Part shown: positions 22,990 to 37,900 of the stretch, in pieces
How positions within the stretch are numbered: the stretch's first letter is position 1
Layout of the letters: every line of letters begins with the position of its first letter
Assembly (NCBI RefSeq): GCF_036417845.1
Contig: NC_089981.1
Span: 61,256,768-61,320,767 of the forward strand
Origin: Apteryx mantelli
Taxonomy: Eukaryota; Chordata; Aves; Apterygiformes; Apterygidae
Direction of reading: 5' to 3'
Length of the DNA: 64,000 bases
The notes under the pieces: model-generated
The model's database searches: none
What the model saw: the letters and a program-made list of their open reading frames with translations, nothing else
What the model was told of the DNA's origin: nothing
Position numbers and translations under genes: made by a program

Positions 22990-25900
22990 CTGTAAAAATA
23001 AAGAAAAGTATGACCACATTTCCCTACTTTCTTTTTCCCTTTTGATAAAAAGATCTTTTTAAATAGCAATTACATTCACCACTAAAGGAGAACATATGTA
23101 TTAAATACAATCCAGAAACATTTATTTAAATAACTTATCTTCAAGCTTGTTTGAATGTAGTAACATCGTGTCATGGAACTAAAAAAAGCCAACTTGAGAT
23201 TTAAAAGTAAGCATTTACTACCCTTTCCATGTTTCTTCACAATTTTCTTACTAAGGATCTATTCTGGCCATAAAAAATACTTACTGCAGAGTATTCTTTT
23301 TATCAATGAAGGGCAAAGTTGTATCATTTTAATTTTTTGTATAGATTAATGGCAATACTATCATTGAAATATTATTCCCATAGCAGAAGTATTCATAAAC
23401 TCAAGGAACACTGAATTCATTAAGAAGTGTTAGCCATTTCTCAGCACTCACCATCTCCTACCTAAAACACCCACTTAAGTTTGCAGCTCTGTTCAAGCAC
23501 GGGCCTTGTTTTAAAGGCACAAAAATGACAACTTCTTTGCACAGACTGTTTTATGTGCTTTGCCATGTGATTTAGCCAACAGTAAAACTATGGATGTTTC
23601 AGAGCCAGGGAAACACAAGTGATGATCAGAATATTAACTAAACTCTATATGTAAGGCCAAGTTCTGTCCTTCATTTCACAAAAACATGAAGATCTTGTAG
23701 GTCAATTTTTAATCATATTTAAAGCATTCTGACTATCATAAAGCATACAGGTTGACTTTCAGATTTCTGACTGAATTTAAAGAACTGATGGTTATAGAGA
23801 TACCCTTCTGAATTAAGCATATATGGTCTACAAGTAAGAACTAGATATAGAAGGCCAGGAGTCACTTTCCCGAACAAACAGTATTCATGTTGTTTTGTGT
23901 ATTCATTTATGCTTAGATCACTTTAAACTACTGGCTATTCACTAATAAATAACTATTGGATTTGTTCCCAAATCTTAGATCTCTGTGTAAGAAATAGAAT
24001 GTTAGGTTAAGAGTGTTAAACTAAATAAAATGCAAGAACAAAAAATAAAATGCAAGAACAAAAAATAAAATGCAAGAACAAAATACTCTGAATGCCCAAA
24101 CATGGGAGAAACTGCTTCCTTCTAATAATTCTTTTTTTTTTTAATATTGAAAAAGAATCTGAAGAAGGTTCCAAACAAAATTTCATGTAATTAAGCAGTA
24201 TCTATAGCTATGGTTTGCATGTCCTTGATAAACAGTTTACACAACTACTAAAGAATTTGTAATTCTTACTGTTTCAGTTGAAAGTATATAAAAGTGACCC
24301 ACAGTAAACAGAGGGGAGGAGAGCAGTCCCTCAGCAGTCTCTCAGCCTTCAGAGTTCAGAAATCATAGCTATCCCCCATTAAGATTCTTGTAATCCAAAT
24401 TAAGCAATTAACTAAGTTAAAGGCTTCAGAAGAGAAAATTCCCTAGTTTGCACATGTATCTACTGAATCCTTTTCAGTCTTCTCCAGAAGATGGCTATTT
24501 CCAATAAGGCTTCAACAGATTTGGATTTTTTTATGCCTATACTAGCAAAGAACAGTCACAAGCTACCTCGGAGGGTTCATAATTCTGCGATACGAACAAG
24601 TTCTATATGTGCAAGATGCATGGAGACTTGGTGACCCGTCTTGGTAGCGTACAGAAGAATTCATAAATCTAAGGTCTACGTCATTGTAACAGCTGATTAT
24701 TAACTAGTAATGAGGTCATGGGTGAAACAGAATATTTCCTCATCCTGAAGTATGATTGTGTATGCATATTACCTATAATGAAAGTGTGACAGTGATCTTT
24801 TGCCTCTTTTCAGCTCATAAGCATGAAGTATATTTGCAGTTTACAGGCTACTACGCAACATCCTAAAGAAAAGAGGGTATGAAGAGGTCATTTACACAGC
24901 AGTCATTTCCAGACTCAGTCAGCCGGTTTACTGAAATTTTAGAGAGAGGTGAAATTTTACAGAGATTCAGTTTCATTAAGTTTACAAAGTTCACAAAAAC
25001 AACCTTACTTAAATTATAATAAACTAAAGGACAGTAGAGGCTGTGAGCCATGGCTCTGGCAGCTCTATTTGACATACTTGTGCTTATTCCAGTGTAACTC
25101 TAGAACATCCTATACTTTCTGATTAGCAGAAAAGTGTTTCTTAACACCTAGATTACTAAACTCTAGTTAATAGTAGAATAATGCCAACAAAAACATCTTT
25201 TTCAGGAAAGACAGTAGACTGGCAAGGCATTTAATGAAAACAGCTAGCTTTGGGGTTTGGTTCCTCCTCTTCTTCTGTCAATTCAAAATAGAAATTTCTT
25301 GCCAGTAAGGCAGCAAATTCTTCTTCCACTGGAACTCATAGAGGCAAGAACTTACATTAATATTTGTAGAAAAAACATGTTTACATTTTTTGAGGGAGAT
25401 TGCTAGCTTATTCAGTTACAATTTCATATGTCAAACAACTCTAAAGGTGTAGCCAAGGCTCTAAATGCTTTAAGAATACTTCTAACACTTTATATACTTC
25501 CTTCTGCCCTACAAAACAGAGCAATGTTTACAGTAATGTATCAGAATGCTTCCATTTATAAAGTACCTTTACCTCATCTAAAATTAACTTACTAAACAGT
25601 GGGCTGTCTAGAGAAATGTCAAGGGAAAGTTCATGAGAAATTCAAACTCAGTTGGTTGTTCAGTGATAGCAGGAGATGACTAGGGAACAAAACTGTGCTG
25701 TTATCACCATTTGTAGAGGACAGCAATAATCTGTTTTAAGGACAAGTCAATGTTTTCTCCCATTTCACACAGACAGCTAACAGCTGAGTCAGGATTCTGT
25801 AATTCATTATATTTGATTATAACCTTAGCAGTTTCCCCCAGTTTCAGACCATCAACCCTTTCTCTTCTTGAACATGAAGTCCAATACAGGGCAACCTCAA

Positions 25901-28900
25901 AAATTCAATGGTTTAAAATACTGAATAGGTTTAAATGCAGCTTTTACATAAAATGGCTGAACATTTAATAAGGTCTTACATTAGTTATGGCTTCCTGAAG
26001 TCATCAAGAAACACAGAGCTAGCCTAAAATATCAATCACCACAAAATAAAAGAAGTGCCTCATTTTAACACAATAGATGAGTTATTCTTGTATTCAATAT
26101 TTCCTTGCTCCACTATTAGTCTGATCTGCTAACAAAGTATACCAATATTGTGTGCTATGAGACATCCTGCAAAACAGAAGCTAAACACTACCTAGAGGGA
26201 TAGTCAGGCTGACTACAGAAAGAGAAACATCCATCTGATTAGTATAGGCTGGAGACCATGCAGAATCTAAAGCTGTGGTTTGTTAATTACTTAAGTGAAT
26301 GTAAAGTCAATGCTGCTGAAAAGGAGGGAACTCCCTTTTATTCCCAGCCCCTCCCAGCCAAAACTGTTTTTTTTGACAGAATGGATGCTGTGGAAAAAAA
26401 GACTGAAAATAAAGCTTAAAAAACAAAAAAACCCACACAATCACTTTTATCTCCATCTTACTACAGAGCTGCACACATAACAGTGCCAGCACAAGGGAAA
26501 GGAACAGTCTTGCATCATTAGCCTTCTTGACAGTAGTCTGCACTTTCATCAACTTAAAACAATTCTCAAACTACAGTCTGATTTTCAGTGAGAGGGTAAT
26601 AAGATATGCAGCAGATTAAAACAAATATTTTAGAAGAAACTAGTATAACTTGGCATAGTCAGTGTGTTTAATATCTGTATATACAGTGTCCTTCCTTTAC
26701 TAAAAGCCCGACTTTCGCATCACCTTCCAAGTTCTTCTCCAGCAGTGACAGCTTACTAGCAGCCCCACAGCCAGTTACGGCTCAGGAAATGGCAGCCATC
26801 CCTCAGAACCAATGCTGAATACTTTGGTCACTCTGCCTTCTTCAGTGCAGCGACCTTTGTTTTGGGATTTATATTTTTCTTTTCACTAAGCCAGTGCAAG
26901 TGACTTTTAACAGTAAGTCATGCAGACGCATTCAGTGTGGCTGAATTCCTCTCGGTAACAACCTGTCAGGTTAATTCCAGCACTCATGCCTGCAGTAGAT
27001 ATCACCTCTGTGTTTTTTATTCCACACAGCTTCAAGTCCAGAAGCTATAAGGCTAGATTCAGAGCCAGATGCATCTGTATGACATATAGTTTGGAGCTAC
27101 TCATTCCAGGAAAGAAAAAAGAAAAAAGAAAAAAGAAAAAAAAAAAAAAAAAAAAAAACACCATACAGTGAAAGACTTGCAGCAAAAAATAGAAACAGTG
27201 CATCTGTTGCCCCCAACTCCCCTCGTCCCCTCTCCTCTTTAAGTAAGCTTTTTGCTGGAAAGAGCACATAGAGCTGAGTAACAGGTCATGTTGCCAGGTT
27301 TGGGAGTGCTGCGCTTCACATGATATGCCAAGCCAAGCAATTCTCAGTTTGGAGCTGCCCACATTTGATATGCCTTTAGTGGCTGCAAGAACATGAAAAC
27401 AAGGATTACAGCAGCATCAGACAAAGCATTATGTCCAGAATATTAAAGCAGGGGGCTTTTGGTCTTGCTTGATGAATTTCTTGCCTACATGAAAGAGTTG
27501 TTTTTGCCTTTACCAGCCCTCTTCTGACTCTACTGCAAGAAGAGTTAGCTGTCCACTAACATCCCAGCTCAGCCCAGTCAAAACCAGGGCTACTTAGACT
27601 CCCTGAAATCAAAGAATTGCTCCTGAATCAAAACTTCTATCAAAACTAAAACTATTGCTCCTATCAAAAGTCCTCTCCAGGGCAAGAAAAAACCTTCACA
27701 GTCCCCTAGCATTGCTCTTCATATATCAGGGCAATATCTCAAGAATTTCTAAGCTTCTTAATACCTTCTTTCTTCCTTTTACAGAACTATCTCAGAAAGA
27801 CAGTCTCAACCACACCATTTCATCCTTCAATACAACATACAGACTTACTAGCAAGATATCCTTAAGACTATCCTCACCAATTATGTTGGTTATAAAAAGA
27901 AAATTGACCATTTTGTAAAATAGAAAAATATGATCTATTGCATTTGTAAATTCTGTAATAATCCAACTCAAAAATCTAGAAATAAAAGCATAGCAACTCA
28001 GGCGATCGATCTGTGATAGTTTGTTTTGAACAAATAAGAAATTGAGTAACATAAGCAAAACACAGTCTTTGGAAAAAGAACAGAGCTTTCAAAACTAGTG
28101 AAAAAGAAAATGCCCTTCCATTCAAATAAGTCACATTTGTTAATATTTCAAGAACTTCCATGATTAGTCAAAATGTAAATCTTTAAAGATTCAAAGCTTT
28201 CTAGTGAATCTTACATGGTTCTATGATAAAGTAGCTGAAAAGGTACAGCAGAAAAAGTCCTTAAAAACAGGACTACAGGTGAAAACTCCTGTTGGAGCCT
28301 CATACACTCTTTGTTGGTAAGTTTACTATGTGAAGAGCTGTGCCCCAAATAGGCTGCAGTGATGAATGAAAAACTTGCTCCAAATTTTCAAGCTCTTTCA
28401 GGTAAAGTGAGGGCTCCGAGAAGCACATATCAAGTAAGTTGAAGGCTACAGGAACAAAGCATTTTTCCCCTGCTTTTGGCAGATATTAGCTGTCAGTATT
28501 CAAGAGAATGTTACTACAAGATTTTGTCTTGCACGGAGATGTAATGCAAGCGACTCTTTGAAGATCCTTCAGAAGATGCAGCCGTTTTTAAGCATTCCAT
28601 TCCAAGGCATGCAGGGACTTCAGCAAGAAGTCAGATGGTGAAGAGCCAATGGCTGTATCAGGACTGAAGCTCTGTGGACTCATCATTCCCTTATTAAAGC
28701 ATGATATGGCAAATCCATAAAAATAAACTGTTGCAAGTATGCCTGTTAAGACTATCAATTCAACTAAACTGGTAACTAGCAATATTCATGAACAAACATG
28801 GATTTCTGAGAGACTCAGTGCTGGATAGAGATAGCTGTTAGACACAGAATTAGGAAGGCTGAATACTGCCAAGAAGTTTTAAGACTTGAAGGAAAATATT

Positions 28901-31900
28901 TCTGAATTTCTAATACAGTACATTAAAGCAAGAATGCTTATCTGAAAAAGGAGTTAAAGTATTCCAGTAATCAGTATTACTGATTACTTTACCAGCATTA
29001 CCAAATATCCCATCAAGTTGAACTTATACCTACAAAGTTAAAAACAAAAACAACCAAACAAAAAGCTTTTCACGTTAGCTTTACAATCAATGGATTTTCA
29101 GAATGACATTGTCAAATACTACTGAAAAAGATTATAGAGCTGCCCAAAAGATGGGAACAAATTAATTCAGCAACCTTATACCTCTTAGCTAATCCTTTCA
29201 ACGATATATTCTGAATTAATTCAAAGCTTAGTAGTGAGCACACTTACTTTCAGATAAATGAGAATGTTAAAGAGCTGACTTTTTAAAGAAAGCTGCCTCC
29301 TGCTATAGGGCTGCTGAAGCAAGGGACAGTCATTCCTGTGTATTGAGTCAGAGCAGCCAACCTGATTTAACCAAAAATATTAATTTAATATAGTCAAATA
29401 CATTGTGAAATTTAAGGACAGTACATGCTGCTTAAAGATTTTTCTGCAATAATTTATTTTACTGGAAAGGCTACCTCCAACATTGCTCTTTTTTGTTAGC
29501 ACTATATAGTTTAAGACAAAAAGGGTTCAAAAAGCATACTCAGATTAACGTTGATATGACTTTAGTCCCTCACTTCAGACAGACCCTCTGTGTGATCTCG
29601 TCCTTAACAGTTAGCCTATCCTATACACCAGGCCCCCAACACCTAAATAACTGGTGAAACTACTTCCTATCTCCCAGTAAAACGGTGAGAAGAGGTTTTA
29701 AAATAGGGAGGTATTCAAACTTTGAAGCAATAAATAACAGATAACCAGACAAACATAAAACTGCAGTCAAAATTGTCTTGAAAAAGATGAGCTTTCCCAA
29801 GGCACCTCAAGCATACTAGTCCCACAGAGATTTTTCACCTGCACTCTTATTCTCTATTATTCAAGAAAGTTGAAGAAAGTTCACCTTTCCATAGGATGCT
29901 TACCTTCAAGCTCCCCTTTTTGGATGTGAAGTGTATATCATACAAAACTACTTGATTATTCTAGCATATAATACTGAAAAACAGTTGAACTACAGGCCAA
30001 AAAGGATCACAATTACCTTAGCATGCTTTAATTCCAGTTCTGCTAGTTCCACTAGATTTTTTCGGAATGCTGCAACTCTTCTTGTCTTAAAGTCTATCAG
30101 TTCTGTATAAAATAAAAATGGATTCATTAACAGTATTATTGCTAGTGCCCTCAATTGTTAGCAGACTTACTTTCAGGATGGAAGAGGTAAAGGGTGACAG
30201 AAGGCAACTGGAAAAACTGAAGTTTAATCTCAGCACATTGAGGGCTCACAAATATTGCTACATTGTTAGATAAGAAAGTAAAAGATCACTGCAGTTCCTC
30301 ATCGCTACCTAACCTTTTGTGAACACAAAGCACTTTTGAAAAAAGACCACAGTGTGGATGCTTTAAACATTAAATTCTCCTCTACCATATGCACTATTCT
30401 TTCAAGGTTGGTATGTGAAAAGCTCTAGGGAAGATACCACGCTAGAACTAGCATGAAGAACAGGGGAAACAAGTATGTTTTATGCATTCACCTTTGTGGC
30501 TAACAGGATCTTTGATCCTCCACTGTCTCATTTACAGAAATCATTAGCCAGATTTACAAGGTCAGAGAATTCTTTTAACTGATAAAGACAGAAAAAGGTG
30601 GTGGTTATACACTGTACAAGCCTGCCCCAAATAATGAGTCAGATGTCTACTTACTCATAACAATCTTAACCTAAAAAAGAGGAGTAAGTTTCCAGGAAAA
30701 AGACAGCATACAAATAGGTTCCTCTTCTCTAGAGCTACTTTAAGTCTGCATCTTCAATGAAATCTCATTTCACAATTTCTCCCTCTTCTGATCCAGTATC
30801 ATTTGCTACCCTCACAGAACAATGCATAAAACCAAAACAGCATTTCAATAGTACTTGAAAAAGATTAGGTTTGCCTTTACTCCTAGCAGTTTTCCTTTCC
30901 CTGTGTCTAAAGTGGTAACAAATAATTTGCATCTAGACATTGAGGGAATCCTGACAAGAAATTATGACATTGATATTATCAACTAATGGAGCTGTCAGGA
31001 ACCAAAGGAAAACATCGTATAAACTTTCCAAAATAAGCAAATGCTGATTAAAAGATAACAGCTCTCTGTTTAGGAATCAGAGAACAAAAACCTATTCTCA
31101 TTAATAGTGTCGTCAAATCTGTTAATTTTCAAATGATAACATAGGATAAAAGACTACTCAAATACCTTGTTTTGCTGATTCAGATATTTTCTCAAATTTC
31201 TGACAGCATATTTGCTGAGTGGTTTCAGCTTGCAACACATCTTTATTTTTTGCTCTCGCTTTATCCAATGCCTTATTAGCATTTTCATAATCCACTAGTG
31301 ACCTAGATCTTCTATACAGGAGATCCTATTAAAAAAAAAAAATTGTAAAGGATCTATATCTACCAAGAATCTACCCTAGGATTTTAGTATGTACCACATG
31401 ATCAAAAAAATTCAGATTAATTTTAGTCTTTCTTGTTGAAATAATTTTTAGTCTTATTATATTTCAGTTATTACAGAATAATTTTTATCCCATGCAAGTC
31501 ACAGGAATATCTGCTCTGGATCAAACAAGCAATTTAATATTCTTTGGTCTGCATCTACTCTGACAGAGGCTAGCACCAGATAGCTGAGATGATGCTGCAA
31601 AAAGCCTAAGAAGAGGAAATCATGGGAAATTTCATGGCTTCTCAGGTTAGAAACAAACTACTATTTAGATTATGGATTTGAAATACACATGGGGCCTTAG
31701 AAACAACACTAGTCTTTTGGGGCTTTAGAAACAACACTAGTCTTTTCTGTGATCTTCCAACTAACAAAACATTCTTGTCAATCAATCATTTTCACTCAAG
31801 CAACACCCTAAGAATGAAATTTACTATAGGTAAAGGATCTAAAATTTGGCCCACATGTTTTTAGTATCAGCGCTTGCAGAGCCTGACCTGAAATAAAGCA

Positions 31901-34900
31901 TCCATATTTAATATTAAAAATAGTAGAAATGCTGGCAGTCTACAAGCAGCTTTAACGATTCATCAAATGCTCTTCCACTGTTTTTAATTTCAGTGAAAGA
32001 TTTGGATAACTGATCCAAGTGGATCACGTAGTCCCAAGTAACTGTGTTGCTACCACTTATTAACAGTACAGATCCAGTCTTTACAGTTGAGGGAGAAATA
32101 GCAGGCCAGAAGTTGTAGCATCTTAACCAACCCACTAAAAAGAAAAAAATACTGTACATTTCTCCAGATGATCACTTAAGCTTTTCTTATGAAATACAAT
32201 TTCACTGAACAAAAAACATAAATTCACCTTAGCAGCTTGAGATTCCCTTAAGTAGTATTTCAGAAGATCAGAAAGTTTAAGATCTTCATCAGCAGATACC
32301 CGGGCCTCTATTTTCTGGAAAAACAGTAAGTAAAAGCATCAATTTAAAAACATCCAGACTTCAGATATTCATTTGTATGATGTAAATACAGCATAAAATA
32401 TGCAGTAGTGCATGACAGATTGTCTTTTTCAAAACTTAAGGTCATGCACTTGTGACAGAATACTTAAAAATACATCGTAAATGACAGCTAGCTTTCTATT
32501 TTAAGCAACAAAGCTTTCTTCCAATTTTCAATGATACGCATCCTGTACTAGAAAAACTGCAGAGAAACAAAAATTTATCTAGTATAAGAGAGTCACACAG
32601 GTAGTTTTGTGTTGTTTTTGAGATCAAAGGGAAACACATTTTTATTTAAGACCTCTTTGGAGAGTTGTTGTGTAATTGCACTGTATTAAATGGTCCCAAA
32701 TATTATCTCCCAAGAAAATTATTTGCTTGTATTTAAAGTGACAGTTCTGTAAATTTATAAACAGTCTGCAAGTTCTTAAATTTAAAAAAAAAAAAAAAAC
32801 ATAAAAGGCAACATTTCAGATCAAAACAAGTAATTTCACTGATTTCATTTTCTTTAAGGTACATATTTATCTGGCTACAACTGTTTATGCTTAGAAAATG
32901 TGTAAATATTTAATTCAAAATTTTTCCTAATACATGGCATGCACCTCTGCTCTACCAAGCCAAAAGAATAAGGCAAAACAGACAAAATATTAGAGAATCT
33001 GGTTAGGAACATGTGCAGTAGTATTGCTGAGTCAGTTAATTGAGTAACAAATCTTAGCTCTGAGTAAAGCAGCATGCCTACCAATTTTGGGGTTAAGGAT
33101 TACATTTCATTTTTGCAGAACAAGTTCTGTGGTATCCAACATCAAGTACAGAAAGACTCTAAGCATTTTAGAGGAATAGCACCTTTACTAGTGAATTGCT
33201 TAGAAGATATGCAGCCTGTCTAGAAGAGTTTAGTAGACTAAATACTCCTAAAGATCCATCATTTTACAAAAACAGATGACTGGGATCTTACGCTTTTTCA
33301 TTCCCTAATATCCACTGCCTATATACTCGATACAGAAGCATCCTTAAAACAGCCACATATAAATATCTAATTGACACAAGCACTTCCAGGAGGTACATAA
33401 AGAACATATCTAAGAAGGTTTCATAATACATACCCTTGTTTTATCAAATAATTCTGATACCTTCAGAAAAAATCTGCATGAAGGAAACATCAACAGCTTT
33501 AATGGATTCAGGTTATATTACAACATAAATTTGAACAGTCTAATTACTTTTTAGAACTCAAACTATAGTCTGTGGCTGGCAATAAAGGTTGTAAAGGCAT
33601 TGTTTAGAATTATAATTTACAGAACTCAGAGAACAGAATGGTTTCAAATTGTAGTGCTTCAGAAATTTGGGATTTGTGCAATTTAAGAAAGGGTACAGGA
33701 CAAACAAAGTATAGTGGATGGTATTTACTAAAGAATAATTGAACAGCTCCTCGAGGACTCTTTATGCTTGCGTAAATTAAACTCTGAACAAGTCCTATAT
33801 ATTACCAAGCATCCTTCACTCAAGTTTCAACATACTTTTCTCCACACAGTAAATATGACACATGCCCTACTTGGAATTTTGGAATTCAGGCAGACTGAGC
33901 AAACAACATGGCACATCATCATAGGAGACAATATAGGGGATATAAAGTTCAATATATCAGCAGACTGAATTACAGTAAAATCATTTTATTTTGACAGAAG
34001 GTAAACATGATATCTGACCCAGACTATGTCAAATCTTGATATTATGGATCAAAGTAACTGATATGTAAACTATCACAACATTTGGAAGTATATCACTATA
34101 ACTCATGTACATTGACAAAAATAAGTTAACTTTCATATGCATCTCCTACTTATCATAACATTATCTCTAAAGTGTAGATGTTCACAAACATCAACTAACA
34201 TTTTTAAACTAGTTAACAAGTTTCACTTTCAGATACTGCAAACAGTTCATATTCAAGCTGAAAGATTAAAGGACAAATGCCTATACAGAGACCCTTTCTA
34301 TTTTCAAATTTTTTGGAATCTCTGTAGATCCCTTTCTCTTCCTAAAGACAATACAATAGCCAGAACAGCAAGACTATTTTTCAAGATGCAGGTACGGGGA
34401 ACAACCATAAAATCTGTATACTCAAACCTCAGACATGAGGTGTATCACAGAATCACAGAATCGCTGAGGTTGGAAGGGACCTCTGGAGATCATCTAGTCC
34501 AATCCCCCTGCTCAAGCAGGGTCACCTAGAGCACATTGCACAGGATTGCATCCAGGCGCGTTTTGAATATCTCCAGAGAAGGAGACTCTACCACCTCTCG
34601 GGGCAACCTGTTCCAGTGCTGTCACCCTCACAGTGAAAAAGTTTTTCCTCATGTTCAGATGGAAGTGTCTGTGTTTCAGTTTGTGCCCGCTGCCTCGCGT
34701 CCTGTCGCTCGGCACCACTGAAAAGAGTCTGGTCCCATCCTCTCGACACCCTCCCTTCAGATACTTGTACACATTGATAAGATCTCCTCTCAGCCTTCTC
34801 TTCTCCAGGCTAAACAGGCCCAGCTCTCTCAGTCTTTCCTCATAAGAGAGATGCTCCAGTCCCCTAATCATCTTTGTAGCCCTTCGCTGGACTTGCTCCA

Positions 34901-37900
34901 GTAGTGCCACATCCCTCTTGTACTGGGGAGCCCAGAACTGGACACACTACTCCAGATGTGGCCTCACCAGGGCTGAGTAGAGGGGGAGAATCACCTCCCT
35001 CGACCTGCTGGCAACACTCTTCCTGATGCACCCCAGCATACCATTGGCCTTCTTGGCCACAAGGGCACATTGCTGCCTCATGCTTAACTTGGTGTCCACC
35101 AGCACTCCCAGGTCCTTCTCCGCAGAGCTGCTTTCCAGCAGGTCAACCCCCAACCTGTACTGGTGCATGGGGTTATTCCTCCCCAGGTGCAGGACCCTGC
35201 ACTTCCCTTTGTTGAACTTCATGAGGTTCCTCTCCGCCCACCTCTCCAGCCTGTCCAAGTCTCTCTGAATGGCAGCACAGCCCTCTGGCATATCAGCCAC
35301 TCCTCCCAGTTTGGTATCATCAGCAAACTTGCTGAGGGTGCACTCTGTGCCTTCATCCAGGTCATTGATGAAGAAGTTGAACAAGACTGGACCCAGGACT
35401 GACCCCTGGGGGACACCGCTAGCTACAGGCCTCCAACTAGACTCTGTGCCACTGATCACAACTCTCTGAGCTCTGCCATTCAGCCAGTTCTCAATCCACC
35501 TCACTGTCCACTCATCTAACCCACACTTCCTGAGCTTCCCTATGAGGATGCTATGGGAGACAGTGTCAAAAGCCTTGCTGAAGTCTAGGTAGACAACATC
35601 CACTGCTCTCCCCTCATCTACCCAGCCAGTCATTCCATCACAGAAGGCTATCAGATTGGTTAGGCATGATTTCCCCTTGGTGAAGCCATGCTGACTACTC
35701 CTGATCACCTTGTCCTCCACATGCTTGGAGATGGCTTCCAGGATGAGCTGCTCCATCACCTTTCCAGGGATGGAGGTAAGGCTGACTGGCCTGTAGTTCC
35801 CTGGGTCTTCCTTCCTGCCCTTTTTGAAGACTGGGGTGACATTGGCTTTCTTCCAGTCCTCAGGCACCTCTCCTGTCCTCCATGACCTTTCAAAGATGAT
35901 GGAGAGTGGCTTAGCAATAATGTCCGCCAGCTCCCTCAGCACTCGTGGGTGCATCCCATCAGGGCCCATGGATTTGTGGGTGTCAAGTTTGCTTAAATGA
36001 TCTCTAACCCACTCCTCCTCCACCAAGGGAAAGTCTTCCTTTCTCCAGACTTTCTCTCTTGCCTCCAGAATCTGGGGTTCCTGAGGGCTGGCCTGAGCAG
36101 TAAAGACTGAAGCAAAGAAGGCATTCAGTAACTCTGCCTTCTCTGCATCCTTCGTCACCAGGGCACCCACCCCATTCAGCAAAGGGCCCACATTCTCCCT
36201 AGTCTTCCTCTTGCTGCTGATGTATTTGAAGAAGCCCTTCTTGCTGTCCTTGACATCTCTAGCCAGATTTAATTCCAAACGGGCCTTAGCCTTCCTCGTC
36301 GCATCCCTGCATACTCTGACAACGTTCCTATATTCCTCCCAAGTGGCCTGTCCCCCTTTCCACTTTCTGTATACTTCCTTCTTCTGGTTGAGTTTGGCCA
36401 GGAGCTCCTTGCTCACCCATGCAGGTCTCCTGCCTCCTTTGCTTGACTTCCTACTCATAGGGATGCACCGCTCTTGAGCCTGGAGGAAGCGATGTTTGAA
36501 TATTAACCAGCTCTCTTGAACACCCCTTCCTTCTAGGGCCCTCACCCATGGGATTCCTCCAAGTAGGTCCCTGAAGAGGCCAAAGTTTGCTCTCCTGAAG
36601 TCCAGGGTTGCAATCCTACTTGGTGCCCTGCTGCCTCCTCGCAGGATCCTGAACTCCACCATCTCATGGTCACTGCAGCCAAGGCTGCCCCCAACCTTCA
36701 CATCTTCCACCAGTCCTTCTTTGTTTGTTAGTACGAGGTCCAGCAGCACACCTCTCCTTGTTGGCTCCTCCACCACCTGTGTCAAGAAGTTGTCACCAAT
36801 GCTCTGCAGGAACCTCCGGGACTGTTTGTGCCTAGCTGTGTTGTCTTTCCAGCAGATAGCAGGGTGGTTGAAGTCCCCCATGAGAACCAGGGCCTGGGAT
36901 CGTGAGGCTACTTCCAGCTGTCTGTAGAAGGCCTCATCGACTTCCTCATCCTGATCAGGTGGCCTGTAGTAAACACCCACAACAGTGTCACCCATGCTAG
37001 CCTGCCCTTTGATCCTTACCCATAAGCTCTCGACTCGCTCTTCATCCACCCCTAGGCACAGCTCCATACATTCCAGTTGCTCTCTCACATAAAGAGCAAC
37101 TCCACCACCTCGCTTACCTGGCCTGTCTTTCCTAAAAAGCACGTAGCCATCCATGACAGCACTCCAGTCATGCGAGCTATCCCACCATGTCTCTGTAATG
37201 GCAATGAGATCATGGCCCTGCGACCGCACACACATCTCTAGTTCTTCCTGTTTGTTCCCCATGCTGCGTGCATTGGTGTACAGGCATTTCAGGGAGGTGA
37301 TCGAGCATGCAGGTTTCCCAGGAGGGGTAAAAGAGGGTCCTCCATAGCCACATCCCATGCGCACTTCCCTGGCTGCATTCACCTGTTGGAGGCATCCCGA
37401 CTTGAGCAGTCTTTTGCCAGCTACCCTGTCACTATAACTCTCCCCTTCCCCCATCTTTCCTAGTTTAAAGCCCTCCTTACCAGGTTGGCCAACCTGTTGG
37501 CAAAGACCCGCGTGCCCCGCCTCGTGAGGTGGATCCCATCTCTCACCATCAGTTGTCGATCTTCAAACAGGGTCCCATGGTCGTAGAAACCAAAACCCTG
37601 TTGCCAACACCAGCGGCGCAGCCAGTCGTTAACCTGGAAAGTCCGTCTCCTCCTCCTCTCATCCATCCCCCTCACTGGCAGGATTGAGGAGATGACCTGG
37701 GCTCCCAGACCCTTGACCACCATCCCCAGAGCTCTGAAATCCTGCTTGATGGTCTCCAGTTTGCCCTTGGTGTCATTGGCGCCCACATGGAAGAGCAGCA
37801 GTGGGTAATAGTCCGAAGAATGGACAAGCCTTGGCAGTCTTTGCATGACATCTCTCACACAAGCACCCGGCAGGCCACAAACCTCTCTAGACATGAGGTC

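Larger units (their letters stand above)
22990..30016 (-). other. SNX6 intron 13
   Basis: 7.0 kb AT-rich intron, the longest. Contains a three-copy 20-bp repeat at 24021-24080 and an A-rich run at 27111-27158. No exon, RNA gene or known transposon was recognised. Confidence 0.8.
30103..33433 (-). other. SNX6 introns 12, 11 and 10
   Basis: Introns 30103-31165, 31326-32227 and 32315-33433 are AT-rich. Only a two-copy 28-bp repeat in intron 11 stands out. Confidence 0.8.

Noticed and set aside
27111-27158. A-rich run as the tail of a processed pseudogene or SINE
   Set aside because: No retroposed body or target duplication was found beside it; it is better described as a simple repeat.
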